A stretch of DNA of 64,000 nucleotides from Coriobacteriaceae bacterium AF08-21. Its GTDB lineage: Bacteria; Actinomycetota; Coriobacteriia; Coriobacteriales; Coriobacteriaceae. The stretch lies in NCBI GenBank assembly GCA_027687465.1, contig JAQCQR010000007.1, positions 54,284 to 118,283 of the forward strand, given 5' to 3'. The translations under genes were made by a program, and so were the position numbers. Below are positions 25,601 to 34,029 of this stretch, piece by piece; position 1 is the first letter of the stretch; the number at the start of each line of letters is the position of its first letter. The notes beneath the pieces were generated by a model. The model did not search any database. It saw only the letters and a list, made by a program, of their open reading frames with translations, and was not told the origin of the DNA.

Positions 25601-26484
25601 AGATGATGCACTTTGTGGACAAGAACAACCCCGAGAACATCATCGATGCCGCGGTAAAGCGCCAGAAGGATCGCGCGAGCGGCCAGACGTCGTTCTTCGA
25701 TATGTTTGGCGACGTTGAGGGCTCGGGCTTTGAGGTGAGCGTGCCCGATCCGGATGGCCAGGAATGGGACCGCCACCTTAAGTTGAGTCAGGAGAAGGAG
25801 GTTCTGGGCATCTATGTCTCGGACCACCCGCTGCGCCCGTTTGAGTATGCACTAGCCAAGGCGCGTGACTTCTCGTTCTCGCAGATCGACACCGGCTACG
25901 AAGTTCAGAATCCTACGGGCGGCACCATCAACCAGGAAATTCCCGAGGGCAAGGCGCTGTGGTGGGCCGGCATGGTCTCGAGCGTGTCCAAGCGCGTGAC
26001 CAAAAACGGTGACCCCATGGGCATCGTGCAGCTCGAGGACATGGAAGGCGAGGCCACCGTCGTCGTGTTCCCCAAGACCTACAAGGAGGCCGAGGGGTAC
26101 CTGTACGGTGAGGTCGATCCCGAGACCGGCGCGCAGCTGTCCGATGCCTTTGTGCGCATTAAGGGCAAGCTCGAGCGCTCGGACCGCGGCGACCAGATCA
26201 TCGCGCAGGAGATCGTGCCGCTCGAGCTCAACGAGGAGAACAACAAGCCCAAGGTGTTTGAGGTCATGGTGCCCAACAGCCGCTTTAGCCAGGGCAATAT
26301 GGCGCGCCTGGCCACGGTGCTCACCGCTAACCCGGGCGGCGACCGCGTGGAGATCTTTATCGAGCAGGTGGACGGGCGCGTGCTGCGTGCCGAGGTACCG
26401 GCCAAGGTCAACGCGCGCTCGATTCCGCTGCTGGCCGAGGCAAAGGCGATTGTGGGTAACCAGGGTCGCGTGACGGTTATCTAA
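22681..26484 (+). CDS. dnaE: DNA polymerase III alpha subunit DnaE
   Basis: This is a 1267-residue replicative polymerase of the DnaE class. The N-terminal PHP domain starts at FVHLHNHTVFSMLDGA (residues 3-18). The polymerase catalytic aspartates lie in PDIDMDFDDERR (about residue 465), preceded by VGPGRGSAAGA. The finger region contains GETYGTMVYQEQVM, and FNKSHSAGYA is typical. A helix-hairpin-helix region (GIRGVGTGVAQAI) and a C-terminal OB fold follow. GGAG precedes ATG 22681. The next gene, a SNF2 helicase, begins 28 bases after its stop and is probably cotranscribed. Confidence 0.95.
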   Translation: MAFVHLHNHTVFSMLDGATRIQDMVNRAVELGMPAVAITDHGYMYGVPDLALACDAVNHNTPEYKTWSHDKAFLEKDRRDELVEPDPEENPREHAQYVKDMAMWDEKGNIDELKPPLVIKPIFGCEVYFTPDETLARDHKPELYHMILLAKDQEGYVNLMQTVSEAAVQGFYYKPRVTLDNLRRHAKGMICTSACIAGIIPKYIDRGDMEGAIKWAETFRDTFEPGDFYIEIQEHGITTDNGLTDEQMDRTLIDIAKQVGVKVIATNDFHYLRREDAPVQDVIMCIGMNAKVDDPNRMRMTGSEFYMKTEEEMRAMFPYCPEACDNTLEIADKCYVELDWDSIILPRFPLLDPGETHESQFRRECEKGLRQHYGDDWATREIGGVNIKERFEYEYKVICDKGFAAYFLIVAEYVQWAKDNGIGVGPGRGSAAGAIVAYAMNITAFDPLENGLMFERFLSPQRTEMPDIDMDFDDERRLEVVEHVRQLYGPEKVTHVITYSTIKAKQAINDAARVLDYPVYMGQRLSKMVSSDPKVKLKQVLEKQPGKEDLFNPDFAEAYKKDDDARRIIDTALSIEGLTRGEGVHACAVLICRDPVNEHVPTKLDTKGGVEITQYEGHTVADMGLLKMDFLGLRTLTVISKAKANIKKNFGIDIKEEEIPFDDPEIFKLMGSGHTAGVFQVESAGMTATIKNMKPTEYKHVVALIALYRPGPLGAGMVSSYINRMNGKEPAVSYDDRLDDILGETYGTMVYQEQVMLISVEMCGFSKGESDSRIRKPVAKKKIKLLTSTVLHWEDGSDETTYDHWMNGAIKNNYTREVAQKIWDDVLEFASYAFNKSHSAGYAILVMQTAWLKAHYPHEYMAAVLTSYTGKTDKIVHYVSACRHDGIPVLSPDVNESGTEFTATKEGVRFGLAGIRGVGTGVAQAIIAEREAGGPFKTLHDFVERVDSSQANRRVIESLIKAGAFDSTGYPRRQMMHFVDKNNPENIIDAAVKRQKDRASGQTSFFDMFGDVEGSGFEVSVPDPDGQEWDRHLKLSQEKEVLGIYVSDHPLRPFEYALAKARDFSFSQIDTGYEVQNPTGGTINQEIPEGKALWWAGMVSSVSKRVTKNGDPMGIVQLEDMEGEATVVVFPKTYKEAEGYLYGEVDPETGAQLSDAFVRIKGKLERSDRGDQIIAQEIVPLELNEENNKPKVFEVMVPNSRFSQGNMARLATVLTANPGGDRVEIFIEQVDGRVLRAEVPAKVNARSIPLLAEAKAIVGNQGRVTVI

Positions 26485-26512
26485 GCTACCCCGGGTGAGA
26501 TTGGAGGAAGTG

Positions 26513-29500
26513 ATGGCGCAGGGGACGTTTGTGCAGGCGCTTCGCAAAGAGGCGGCGTTGAGCGGCACCTTTATGAAGGGCCGCTCGCTCATGCTCAACG
26601 GCGCCGTGCTGTCGATTGAGGACAGCGGCTCGCGCTTCTCCAAAAACGTGACGGTTGAGGGCTCGGTGCGCGGCTCGCGCGGCGACCTGTACAAGACGCA
26701 CGTGGCGCTCGATATGGACGAGCACGAGGTTATCGACTACGACTGCGACTGCCCCGCCGCATACCGCTATCCCGGTATGTGCAAGCACGCCATCGCCACA
26801 GCGCTGGCGTACCTGGACACCAGCGGCATTGAGGCTGTTGAGGGGCTGCGCACGCCGGTTCGCACGTTTACGGCGCAGCCGAAACAGCCCGCGCGCGCCG
26901 CGTCCGCCGCGCCGGCCGTCAACCCCAACTTTCCCTTCCCGGCGCCCGTCCCCACGAGCCCGAGCCTTGTGGCGGCGCTTTCCGATCTTTCGGACGCGCG
27001 CATGGATGAGCTGGCGAGCATGCGCCGCAAACTTGCCGGTGCCGTTGATCCCGACGCCCCCAAAGCGGCGTTGGGGCCCTCGTTGGTGCCGTACTACAAT
27101 CCGCTGTTCGCTGACCGCTTTAGCTGGGCGCTCGAGTTCCGCATTCGCTGTGGATCGGTCTCCTACGTGGTCAAGGACATCGACGGCATGGCCGATGCCT
27201 ACGTGCGCGGCGGCACGTTCTCCTATGGCAAGAAGCTCACGTTTGTCCATTCACCTGAGGCCTTTGACGAAACATCGACAAAGCTGCTCAACCTTGTTGT
27301 GACGACAGTTGCCTATCTCGATGACATCACAAGCTCGCGTTCGGCGTCGTACGACTTTGCCCGCAGCGGTTTTGTTGCCGAGCGTCAGTTGCCGCTGTCC
27401 GAGCATAGCATCGTATATGTGCTGGACCTGCTGCGCGGCCAGACCATCTCCTTTGAGCCCGCCTGGTCGCGGGGGACGACGACGCGTCGCACCTACGACG
27501 TGGCGGTTGAGCTGTCTCCGCAAGGGGAGGACGAGGCGTCCGCTAAGCGCCCACCACTTCTTGCCGCCAAAATCGCGCCGGCGGCTGGTGGTAGCTATGA
27601 CCTGCGCCTGCCCGCCGATATGTACTGCTTTGCGTCGGGCGATGCCGCCTACTTGGTTGACACGCGCCGCGCGCGCCGTACCGACGCTGCATTTGCTCAG
27701 CATGCCGCACCTTTTTTGTCGCGCTTGCTGCCGTGCCGCACGCCCGCCCATATTGCCGCCGAGCAGGTGGGTGAGTTCTGCCGTATGGCGCTGCCCATTT
27801 TGCGCGACTATACCGACCTCACCGCGCCCGCCGCGCTCGATACTGTGGCACCCGAGGCGAGCTTTGCCATGGCAATCGGCGTCGACGATGGTCTTGTGAC
27901 CTGCAAAATTACGGTTACCTACGGCGATTGGTCGGCTGATCTCTTTAGTCTTGGTGCTCCGGGCAGTCCTTTCGAAGAGCAACGCCCCGGCGTTCCGCCC
28001 CGCGATACGCTGGCGGAGTTTCGCGTTATGGACACGGCTGCCATGTACTTCGATTTCTACGAGGGCGGCCTGGCGTTTGAGGAGCGCGATGACGAGAGCC
28101 TGTTCCACTTGCTGACCGAGGGCCTGTCTGCCCTGTCCGAGCTGGGCGAGGTCATGCTCAGCGACCGTCTGCGCCAGATTTCGGTCCGCCCTGCGCCCAA
28201 GCTCTCGGTGCGCGCGACCGTCAAGAGTAACCTGCTCGATGTCGAACTGGGCGCGAGCGGCCTTTCGGCGGCAGACCTTGCCATCTATCTCGATTCGTAC
28301 AAGCGTCATCAAACGTTTGCGCGCCTTACGTCCGGCGACATCATTCGCCTGGACGAGGGCGCCCGAGCCGCGTTTGGTCTCGCCGAGGACCTGGGTGTCG
28401 ATGCCGTCGACCTGCTCGACGGCGTGTCGCTTCCCGCGTCGAGCACCCTGTTCGTCGATAGCATGCTCGCGCGCACGCCCGCGCTCGAGGCCGATCGCGA
28501 CGCTGCGTTCCGCCGCACCGTCGAGCGCCTGGACACGCTCGGCAAGATGGACTTTACGGTGCCGGCATCGCTCAAGGCAACGATGCGCGGCTACCAGGTC
28601 GACGGATACCAGTGGCTCGGCTCGCTCGAACACCTGGGCCTTGGCGGCATCTTGGCCGACGACATGGGCCTGGGCAAAACGCTCCAGATGATCGCGCATA
28701 TCCTGGCGCGCGTGGAGGCGGGGGACACCAAGCCCACGCTCGTGGTATGCCCGGCCTCACTCGTGTACAACTGGACTGCCGAGCTGGAGCGCTTTGCCCC
28801 GTCGCTCGATGTGTGCGCCATTGTGGGCGCCAAGGCTCAACGTCGTGTACAGATTGCCGGCGTGGCCGAGCATAACGTGGTCGTAACGTCGTATGACCTT
28901 ATGCGGCGCGATATCGATGAGTACGTCGAGCAGGATTTTGCCCGCGTGGTGCTCGATGAGGCACAGTACATTAAAAATCCGCTCACGCAGGTGGCGCGCG
29001 CTGCCAAGCGCCTGCCTGCCGGCGTGCGCTTTGCCCTGACGGGCACGCCCATCGAAAACCGCCTGTCCGAGCTCTGGAGCATCTTCGACTTTTTGATGCC
29101 GGGCCTTTTGGGGACGCGCGAGTCGTTTGCCAAGCGCTTTGAGAGCCCCGTCGAGCATGCCGAGGGCGATAGCGCCGCTCGCCTGCAGGCGCTCGTGTCG
29201 CCGTTTGTGCTGCGCCGTGTTAAGGAAGACGTGGTGGCCGACCTGCCCGAGAAGATCGAGGACACCGTCATGGCACAGCTTACCGGCGAGCAACGCAAGC
29301 TCTACCTGGCCAACCAGGACCGCATCGCCCAGCAGGTGCAGCACCGCGAGGCTGGGGAGTTTAAGAAGGACAAGCTCAAGGTGCTCGCCGAGCTCACCAA
29401 GCTGCGCCAGATCTGCTGCGACCCACGTCTACACTACGAGGATTACAAGGCGGGGAGCGCCAAGCTCGATACGTGTATGGAGCTCGTGCACGGCGCACTC

Positions 29501-29977
29501 GACGGCGGGCATCGCATCCTGTTGTTCAGCCAGTTTACGGGTATGCTCGATATCATCGGTAAGCGCTTGGCCAAGGAGGACATCGCCTTCCTTAAGCTCA
29601 CGGGCGCTTCGTCTAAGGAGAGCCGCGCCAAGATGGTCGCGCAGTTCCAAGCGGGCGAGGTCCCGGTCTTTTTGATTTCGCTCAAGGCGGGCGGCGTGGG
29701 CCTTAACCTGACGGCGGCCGACGTGGTCATCCACTACGACCCGTGGTGGAACGTGGCGGCGCAGGACCAAGCGACCGACCGCGCGCATCGTATTGGCCAG
29801 CAACATACCGTGACCGTGTACAAGCTCATCGCCAAGGACACGATCGAGGAGCGCATCATGCAGATGCAGGAGTCCAAGCGCGACCTGGTCAACAGCGTGC
29901 TCGGCGGCGACGGCATCTCGTCGGCGCTGTTTACCCGCGAAGATGTTCTGGCGCTGCTGGGCGGCGACGGGCGCTAA
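26513..29977 (+). CDS. SWIM zinc-finger SNF2-family helicase
   Basis: This is a 1154-residue protein. Near residue 80 is a SWIM zinc-binding motif (CDCPAAYRYPGMCKHA). A central region of several hundred residues has no recognised motif. The C-terminal half is a Swi2/Snf2 ATPase: DDMGLGKTLQ (Walker A), LDEAQYIKNP (DEAQ Walker B), LTGTPIENRLSELWS, LFSQFTGMLDII, SLKAGGVGLNL and DRAHRIGQ. Family members remodel or translocate on DNA, and the RapA-like class can act on transcription complexes. ATG 26513 follows GGAGG by 5 bases; a GTG at 26495 lies upstream of that site. Its position right after dnaE suggests a role coupled to replication or repair (inference). Confidence 0.9.
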   Translation: MAQGTFVQALRKEAALSGTFMKGRSLMLNGAVLSIEDSGSRFSKNVTVEGSVRGSRGDLYKTHVALDMDEHEVIDYDCDCPAAYRYPGMCKHAIATALAYLDTSGIEAVEGLRTPVRTFTAQPKQPARAASAAPAVNPNFPFPAPVPTSPSLVAALSDLSDARMDELASMRRKLAGAVDPDAPKAALGPSLVPYYNPLFADRFSWALEFRIRCGSVSYVVKDIDGMADAYVRGGTFSYGKKLTFVHSPEAFDETSTKLLNLVVTTVAYLDDITSSRSASYDFARSGFVAERQLPLSEHSIVYVLDLLRGQTISFEPAWSRGTTTRRTYDVAVELSPQGEDEASAKRPPLLAAKIAPAAGGSYDLRLPADMYCFASGDAAYLVDTRRARRTDAAFAQHAAPFLSRLLPCRTPAHIAAEQVGEFCRMALPILRDYTDLTAPAALDTVAPEASFAMAIGVDDGLVTCKITVTYGDWSADLFSLGAPGSPFEEQRPGVPPRDTLAEFRVMDTAAMYFDFYEGGLAFEERDDESLFHLLTEGLSALSELGEVMLSDRLRQISVRPAPKLSVRATVKSNLLDVELGASGLSAADLAIYLDSYKRHQTFARLTSGDIIRLDEGARAAFGLAEDLGVDAVDLLDGVSLPASSTLFVDSMLARTPALEADRDAAFRRTVERLDTLGKMDFTVPASLKATMRGYQVDGYQWLGSLEHLGLGGILADDMGLGKTLQMIAHILARVEAGDTKPTLVVCPASLVYNWTAELERFAPSLDVCAIVGAKAQRRVQIAGVAEHNVVVTSYDLMRRDIDEYVEQDFARVVLDEAQYIKNPLTQVARAAKRLPAGVRFALTGTPIENRLSELWSIFDFLMPGLLGTRESFAKRFESPVEHAEGDSAARLQALVSPFVLRRVKEDVVADLPEKIEDTVMAQLTGEQRKLYLANQDRIAQQVQHREAGEFKKDKLKVLAELTKLRQICCDPRLHYEDYKAGSAKLDTCMELVHGALDGGHRILLFSQFTGMLDIIGKRLAKEDIAFLKLTGASSKESRAKMVAQFQAGEVPVFLISLKAGGVGLNLTAADVVIHYDPWWNVAAQDQATDRAHRIGQQHTVTVYKLIAKDTIEERIMQMQESKRDLVNSVLGGDGISSALFTREDVLALLGGDGR

Positions 29978-30127
29978 CCCGCTCGGGTGGGGCCGCCAGG
30001 GCGGATAGCGCACGCTGCCCCATCGTCCCCGCCCGTTATGTGTTCATTTGCAATGCCGTGGATGGTTTGTCTGCCTTTGGGCATAAGAACCATCAAGAAC
30101 ATTGGCACGTCAGCAAAGGAGAACATC

Positions 30128-30490
30128 ATGGCGAAATTCTTTAAGGACCCCGACGGTAAGCTCATTGCCGCCCTTGGCAACGACGTTGCAACCCCTGCCG
30201 GTTGCACGGAACTGACCGCAAACACTGAGGACGCGGCGCACGAGAAGCACGTGCCTGTTGTCGAGACCGAGCGCGACGGTCACGTGATTCGCGCACGCGT
30301 TGGCTCGGTCGAGCACCCCAGCCTGCCCGAGCACTATATTGAGTGGATCGCCCTTGAGGCCGAGGGCCGCTTAGAGGTCCATTACCTTGAGCCCGGCATG
30401 AAGCCCGCGACGTTTTTCGCGGGCGGCTCCAAGACCGGTACCGTCTATGCCTATTGCAACCTGCACGGGCTGTGGTCCGCGACGTTCTAG
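30128..30490 (+). CDS. Superoxide reductase (neelaredoxin type)
   Basis: This is a 120-residue desulfoferrodoxin-family protein that reduces superoxide to peroxide without producing oxygen, as in anaerobes. The iron-centre ligands are all visible: E39 and H41 (EKHVPVVE), H63 and H69 (HPSLPEHYIEW), and C110 and H113 (YCNLHGLW). The N-terminal rubredoxin-like Cys4 domain of class I enzymes is absent, leaving a single Cys26, so this is the one-iron class II type. AAAGGAG precedes ATG 30128. It has its own terminator. Confidence 0.92.
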   Translation: MAKFFKDPDGKLIAALGNDVATPAGCTELTANTEDAAHEKHVPVVETERDGHVIRARVGSVEHPSLPEHYIEWIALEAEGRLEVHYLEPGMKPATFFAGGSKTGTVYAYCNLHGLWSATF

Positions 30491-30536
30491 GAGCGCGCCC
30501 CCGCTCGGGGTATCATAGCTAGCATATGCACATGCG

Positions 30537-30568
30537 AGCGCCGGCTGCATTATGCGGCCGGCGCTTTT
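30537..30568 (+). terminator. Intrinsic terminator of the superoxide reductase gene
   Basis: A 9-bp stem AGCGCCGGC/GCCGGCGCT runs into TTTT. Confidence 0.82.
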
Positions 30569-30607
30569 ACTACGACAACGATGGTTTACGACGGAAAGGG
30601 CTGAGCC

Positions 30608-32593
30608 ATGAAGCTCGCGCTTGCACAGATCGATATGCGCCTGGGTGATATTGAGGGCATTTGCGGCCGCATCGAGGACCAGGCTCGTCTGGCCCACGAG
30701 CGCGGGGCGCGCGTGCTGTGCGTTCCGGCTCCGCTCTTTATGGGCGCCATGCCCGGGGGCCTGGTGGGCACTGCCGACTTTGAGCACGACATGCTTGCCG
30801 GCTTGACTGGTGTCGCCGAGCGTATCCAGGAGCTTGACATGATCTGCATCGTGCCCGCGGCGGTTTCGTTTGAGGGCCAGCCGCTGCTCGACTACATGAT
30901 GCTCAAGGACGGTCATGTGGTGCCGGCGCGTTCGAGCATTGCCCTGCAGCGTGGCGAGAACAACGACACGCGTTGGGCGCCGCCGGTGTTCGACGTGGAC
31001 GGCGTGCGCATCGCCGTGATTTTTGACTTGGACCGCGAACTCGAGATGCTGCCGACCGGTGTTGACCTCATTGCGCATTTCCAATTCAATGCGTTTGACA
31101 TGACCGACCGCGAGACTGCCGCCATTGCCGCCGTTCGCAGCGGCGCCTACCGCAAGATCGCATCCAAGCGCAGTGTGTGGTTTGCCTGTATGGCGCCGGT
31201 CGGTGCCTATGACGAGTCGGTGTATACCGGCGGTTCGTTTGTGCTCGACGACTGCGGTCGCGTGGTGGCCCAAGCGCCGTGTTTTGAGGAGAGCCTGCTG
31301 GTTCAGGAGATTCAGCGCGGCGTGATGCTCGATGCCCTGGAAGATCACGAACTGCCCGAGTTCCGTTCCGAGGAGTGGCTGTGGCAGGCGCTGGTGCTCG
31401 CCGTGCGCGACAACGCCCGGGCCCACGGTGCGTCGCGCGCCGTGGTGGCACTCGAGGGCGACTTGCCGTCGTCCCTGCTGGCGGCGCTGGCCGTCGACGC
31501 TCTGGGCCCACGTAATGTGATTGGCCTGGTGCTGGGGCGCAACCGCATCTTTACGCCGGCGCAGGAGGAGGCCGAGGCTGCTCGCTGTGCCGCCGTTCGC
31601 GCCATTGCCGAGCGCCTGCATATTCGCACGGTTGAGCGCGATGCGCCGGATGCCGCGCGCGTGCTCGACCGCGATGTGTCGGCGGGCGACGCCGAGCGCC
31701 TGCGCTCTCGCACGCTGGGCCTCATGCTGGAGGACACGGCGCTCGAGTTGGGTGCGATGGCGCTGAGCCCGCTGTCCAAAACCGAGTACGCACTGGCGGC
31801 GCCGGCGCTTTGCGGCGGCTACCAGGGCGATTATGCGCCCTTTGGCGATGTGTATCTGTCGACGCTTGAGTTTGTGGCGCGCGTGCGCAACCGCACGTCT
31901 GCCGTGGTGCCCCAAGAGCTCGTGACGCTCAACGCGGTGGAAGATTGTATGGAGCGAGTGCTGGCGCAGGCGCTCTCGACGCTCGACGGTCCGGTCGATA
32001 TGCTCGACCGCGCGGCACAGCTGCTCGGCGGGGTCGAGCCGGGTGAGATCGATGGCGCGCTTGAGGCGCACGTGGACCGCAATCGATCTTTCGACGACAT
32101 CCCGATGGCCGCTGGCAAGCCTGAGGCCTGCTCGCTGCTGCTGATGCTCGTTCGACAGGGTGAGGCTGCCCGCCGCATGTTGCCGACGGCGCCGATCGTT
32201 TCGTCCCGTTCGTTTGCCGAGCGCTCCTGGCCGTACATGCTCGCGTGGTCCGACCTGGGGCTTAACGGCAAGGAGCGTATGACGGTCGATTCGCTGGCGC
32301 GCGCCGAGGTGCGCCGTTTTGCTGACGAGGATACGAGTGAGCGCGTGCGAAACGAGATGATGGGCGTGCTGGGCGAGCTACTGGGTATTTCGCCCGAACA
32401 AATGGAGGAGTTGCGCTCTGAAGACGGTCAGCGTCGTTTACACGAGGGAATGAAAAAGTTCGAGGGCGAGGTTCAGGACGCCATCGATAAGATGATGGGC
32501 GGCCAGGGTGGCCCGCAGGGTGGGCCCCAGGGTGGCCCGATGCCGCATCCGCCGGTTGATCCCCGACAGTTCCCCTTTTTCTCGCAGAACTAA
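30608..32593 (+). CDS. NAD(+) synthetase-like protein lacking catalytic residues
   Basis: This 661-residue protein has the two-domain layout of glutamine-dependent NAD synthetase: an N-terminal nitrilase-type domain (1-245) and a C-terminal PP-loop synthetase domain (about 255-560). However, the nitrilase triad appears lost: the Glu position reads VPAPLF (A41), the Lys position falls in ARSS (about 109), and the Cys position in AVIFDLD is Phe (F139). The ATP PP-loop, normally SGGxDS, reads EGDLPSS (283-289). The scaffold around it (LLAALAVDALGPRNVIG, SKTEYAL) is well kept. A Gly/Pro/Gln-rich tail replaces the usual end. The reading frame is intact, so this looks like a maintained pseudoenzyme rather than decay. 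ATG 30608 follows GGAAAGG by about 8 bases. Confidence 0.72.
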   Translation: MKLALAQIDMRLGDIEGICGRIEDQARLAHERGARVLCVPAPLFMGAMPGGLVGTADFEHDMLAGLTGVAERIQELDMICIVPAAVSFEGQPLLDYMMLKDGHVVPARSSIALQRGENNDTRWAPPVFDVDGVRIAVIFDLDRELEMLPTGVDLIAHFQFNAFDMTDRETAAIAAVRSGAYRKIASKRSVWFACMAPVGAYDESVYTGGSFVLDDCGRVVAQAPCFEESLLVQEIQRGVMLDALEDHELPEFRSEEWLWQALVLAVRDNARAHGASRAVVALEGDLPSSLLAALAVDALGPRNVIGLVLGRNRIFTPAQEEAEAARCAAVRAIAERLHIRTVERDAPDAARVLDRDVSAGDAERLRSRTLGLMLEDTALELGAMALSPLSKTEYALAAPALCGGYQGDYAPFGDVYLSTLEFVARVRNRTSAVVPQELVTLNAVEDCMERVLAQALSTLDGPVDMLDRAAQLLGGVEPGEIDGALEAHVDRNRSFDDIPMAAGKPEACSLLLMLVRQGEAARRMLPTAPIVSSRSFAERSWPYMLAWSDLGLNGKERMTVDSLARAEVRRFADEDTSERVRNEMMGVLGELLGISPEQMEELRSEDGQRRLHEGMKKFEGEVQDAIDKMMGGQGGPQGGPQGGPMPHPPVDPRQFPFFSQN

Positions 32594-32887
32594 ACTGGGG
32601 ATGGGGCCAAGGTTACGCGGTTTTGCCAAACCGCGTAACGAGTCGACGCTGCGCGAGCCCCTGTCGGGCAATCTGCCGCTCAAACCGTCGCTTGCGTACA
32701 GAAGTACGCGGCGCTCCTCTTTCGCGACACCTTGCCACGGCAGGGACTCGCTCGCTGACTTATGCTCAACCTATGGTTCAACCTTGCTTGTTAGATACGG
32801 TTGCTGTTGTGTTATTCTAGAACAGACGTTCGTGAATAGTGCGCGAGGCCTTGTCTTGCGCCGTACTTGTGGCGAGGGGAGGTTGGC
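32594..32887. repeat. Intergenic region with hairpin before ruvC
   Basis: A perfect 12-bp hairpin (GTTACGCGGTTT at 32612-32623 with its complement at 32628-32639, loop TGCC) lies 18 bases after the previous stop, just behind GGGGATGGGG (32597-32606). It has no T-run. A smaller GCGTAC/GTACGC hairpin follows near 32695. The rest shows no gene. Confidence 0.6.
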
Positions 32888-33409
32888 TTGGTCATTTTGG
32901 GTATCGACCCCGGTTTGGCCCATACGGGTTGGGGGATTATCGAGGAGCGGCGTGGCGAGGTTCGCTGCCGTGCCTACGGTTGTATCGAGACCAGCGCGGG
33001 TAGTCCGCTCGCGGTGCGCCTGTCGCATATCGCCCGCGACCTCAAGGGTGTCGTGGAGCGTTATCGACCCGATACCGCTGCCATCGAGAGCATCTACTTT
33101 GGCGCTAATGTCCGCTCGGCAATCCCCACGGCACATGCCCGCGGTGCCGCGCTCGTGGCGCTTTCGGAGTGCGCGCTCGAGATCGGCGAGTACACGCCTA
33201 TGCAGATCAAGCAGGCTGTGGTGGGTACCGGTGCCGCAGATAAGCGGCAGGTCGCCTACATGGTGCGCACGCTCACGCAGCTCGATCACGACCCGCATCC
33301 CGACCATGCCGCCGATGCCCTGGCCTGCGCCATCTGCCACGTTAACCTCAGCCGCACCCGGGCGCTTACCGGCGGCGAGTTCTATCAACAGAGAGGAACC
33401 GGATACTGA
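32888..33409 (+). CDS. ruvC: Holliday junction resolvase RuvC
   Basis: This is a 173-residue RNase H-fold endonuclease that cuts Holliday junctions in the RuvABC complex. With TTG 32888 as start, the first catalytic Asp falls at D7 (GIDPGLAHTGWG), as in E. coli; the Glu is in AAIESIYFGAN (E67), and the last acidic residues are in HPDHAADALA. GGGGAGG lies just upstream of this TTG, which makes it better than the TTG at 32867. It is the first gene of ruvC-ruvA-ruvB; its TGA overlaps the ruvA ATG. Confidence 0.93.
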   Translation: MVILGIDPGLAHTGWGIIEERRGEVRCRAYGCIETSAGSPLAVRLSHIARDLKGVVERYRPDTAAIESIYFGANVRSAIPTAHARGAALVALSECALEIGEYTPMQIKQAVVGTGAADKRQVAYMVRTLTQLDHDPHPDHAADALACAICHVNLSRTRALTGGEFYQQRGTGY

Positions 33410-34029
33410 TGATCTCCCAGCTCCACGGAACGCTTGTCGAGGCCACGATGAGCTCTGCTGTCGTCGATGTGTCGGGCGTTGGCTTTGAGCTCGGCATCTC
33501 GGGCAGCACTGCGGCCACGTTGCCGACGCCCGGCGGCGAGGTCCGCCTCTACACGCGTATGCAGGTGCGCGAGGACGCCATGACACTTTTCGGTTTTTCC
33601 TCTAAGGATGAGCGCACGATGTTCGATCGGCTCGTGTCTGTCTCGGGCGTTGGCCCGCGCTTGGCGCTCGCCGTGCTTTCCACCTATACCGTGGGGCAAT
33701 TGTATTCGCTGGTGATGGTCGAGGACGACAAGGGCATGGCCAAGGTGCCCGGTGTGGGCAAAAAGACAGCTCAGCGTCTGATCCTGGAGCTCAAGAGCAC
33801 CTTTGCCAAGGACAAGGGCTTTGTGCCGGTCGACGTGATTCCCGGCCAGGTTGCGATGCCCGTGCCCGCTGCCGCTCCCTCGGCCATCGATGACGCCCGT
33901 GCGGCGCTCCTTTCCATGGGCTTTAGCCCGCAGGAGACCGATGTTGCCCTGAGCGGGTATGATGGGCAGAATATGCGTGTCGAGGATCTGCTCGGCGCGG
34001 CGCTTAAGCGACTCGGAATGGATGCGTGA
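33409..34029 (+). CDS. ruvA: Holliday junction DNA helicase subunit RuvA
   Basis: This 206-residue protein binds and holds the four-way junction for the RuvB motor. The N-terminal OB fold starts [11 protein letters not shown]. Two helix-hairpin-helix motifs follow ([16 protein letters not shown], then [17 protein letters not shown]), and a C-terminal three-helix domain ([15 protein letters not shown]) contacts RuvB. ATG 33409 overlaps the ruvC stop and its TGA overlaps the ruvB ATG, so the three are translationally coupled. Confidence 0.96.
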   Translation: MISQLHGTLVEATMSSAVVDVSGVGFELGISGSTAATLPTPGGEVRLYTRMQVREDAMTLFGFSSKDERTMFDRLVSVSGVGPRLALAVLSTYTVGQLYSLVMVEDDKGMAKVPGVGKKTAQRLILELKSTFAKDKGFVPVDVIPGQVAMPVPAAAPSAIDDARAALLSMGFSPQETDVALSGYDGQNMRVEDLLGAALKRLGMDA

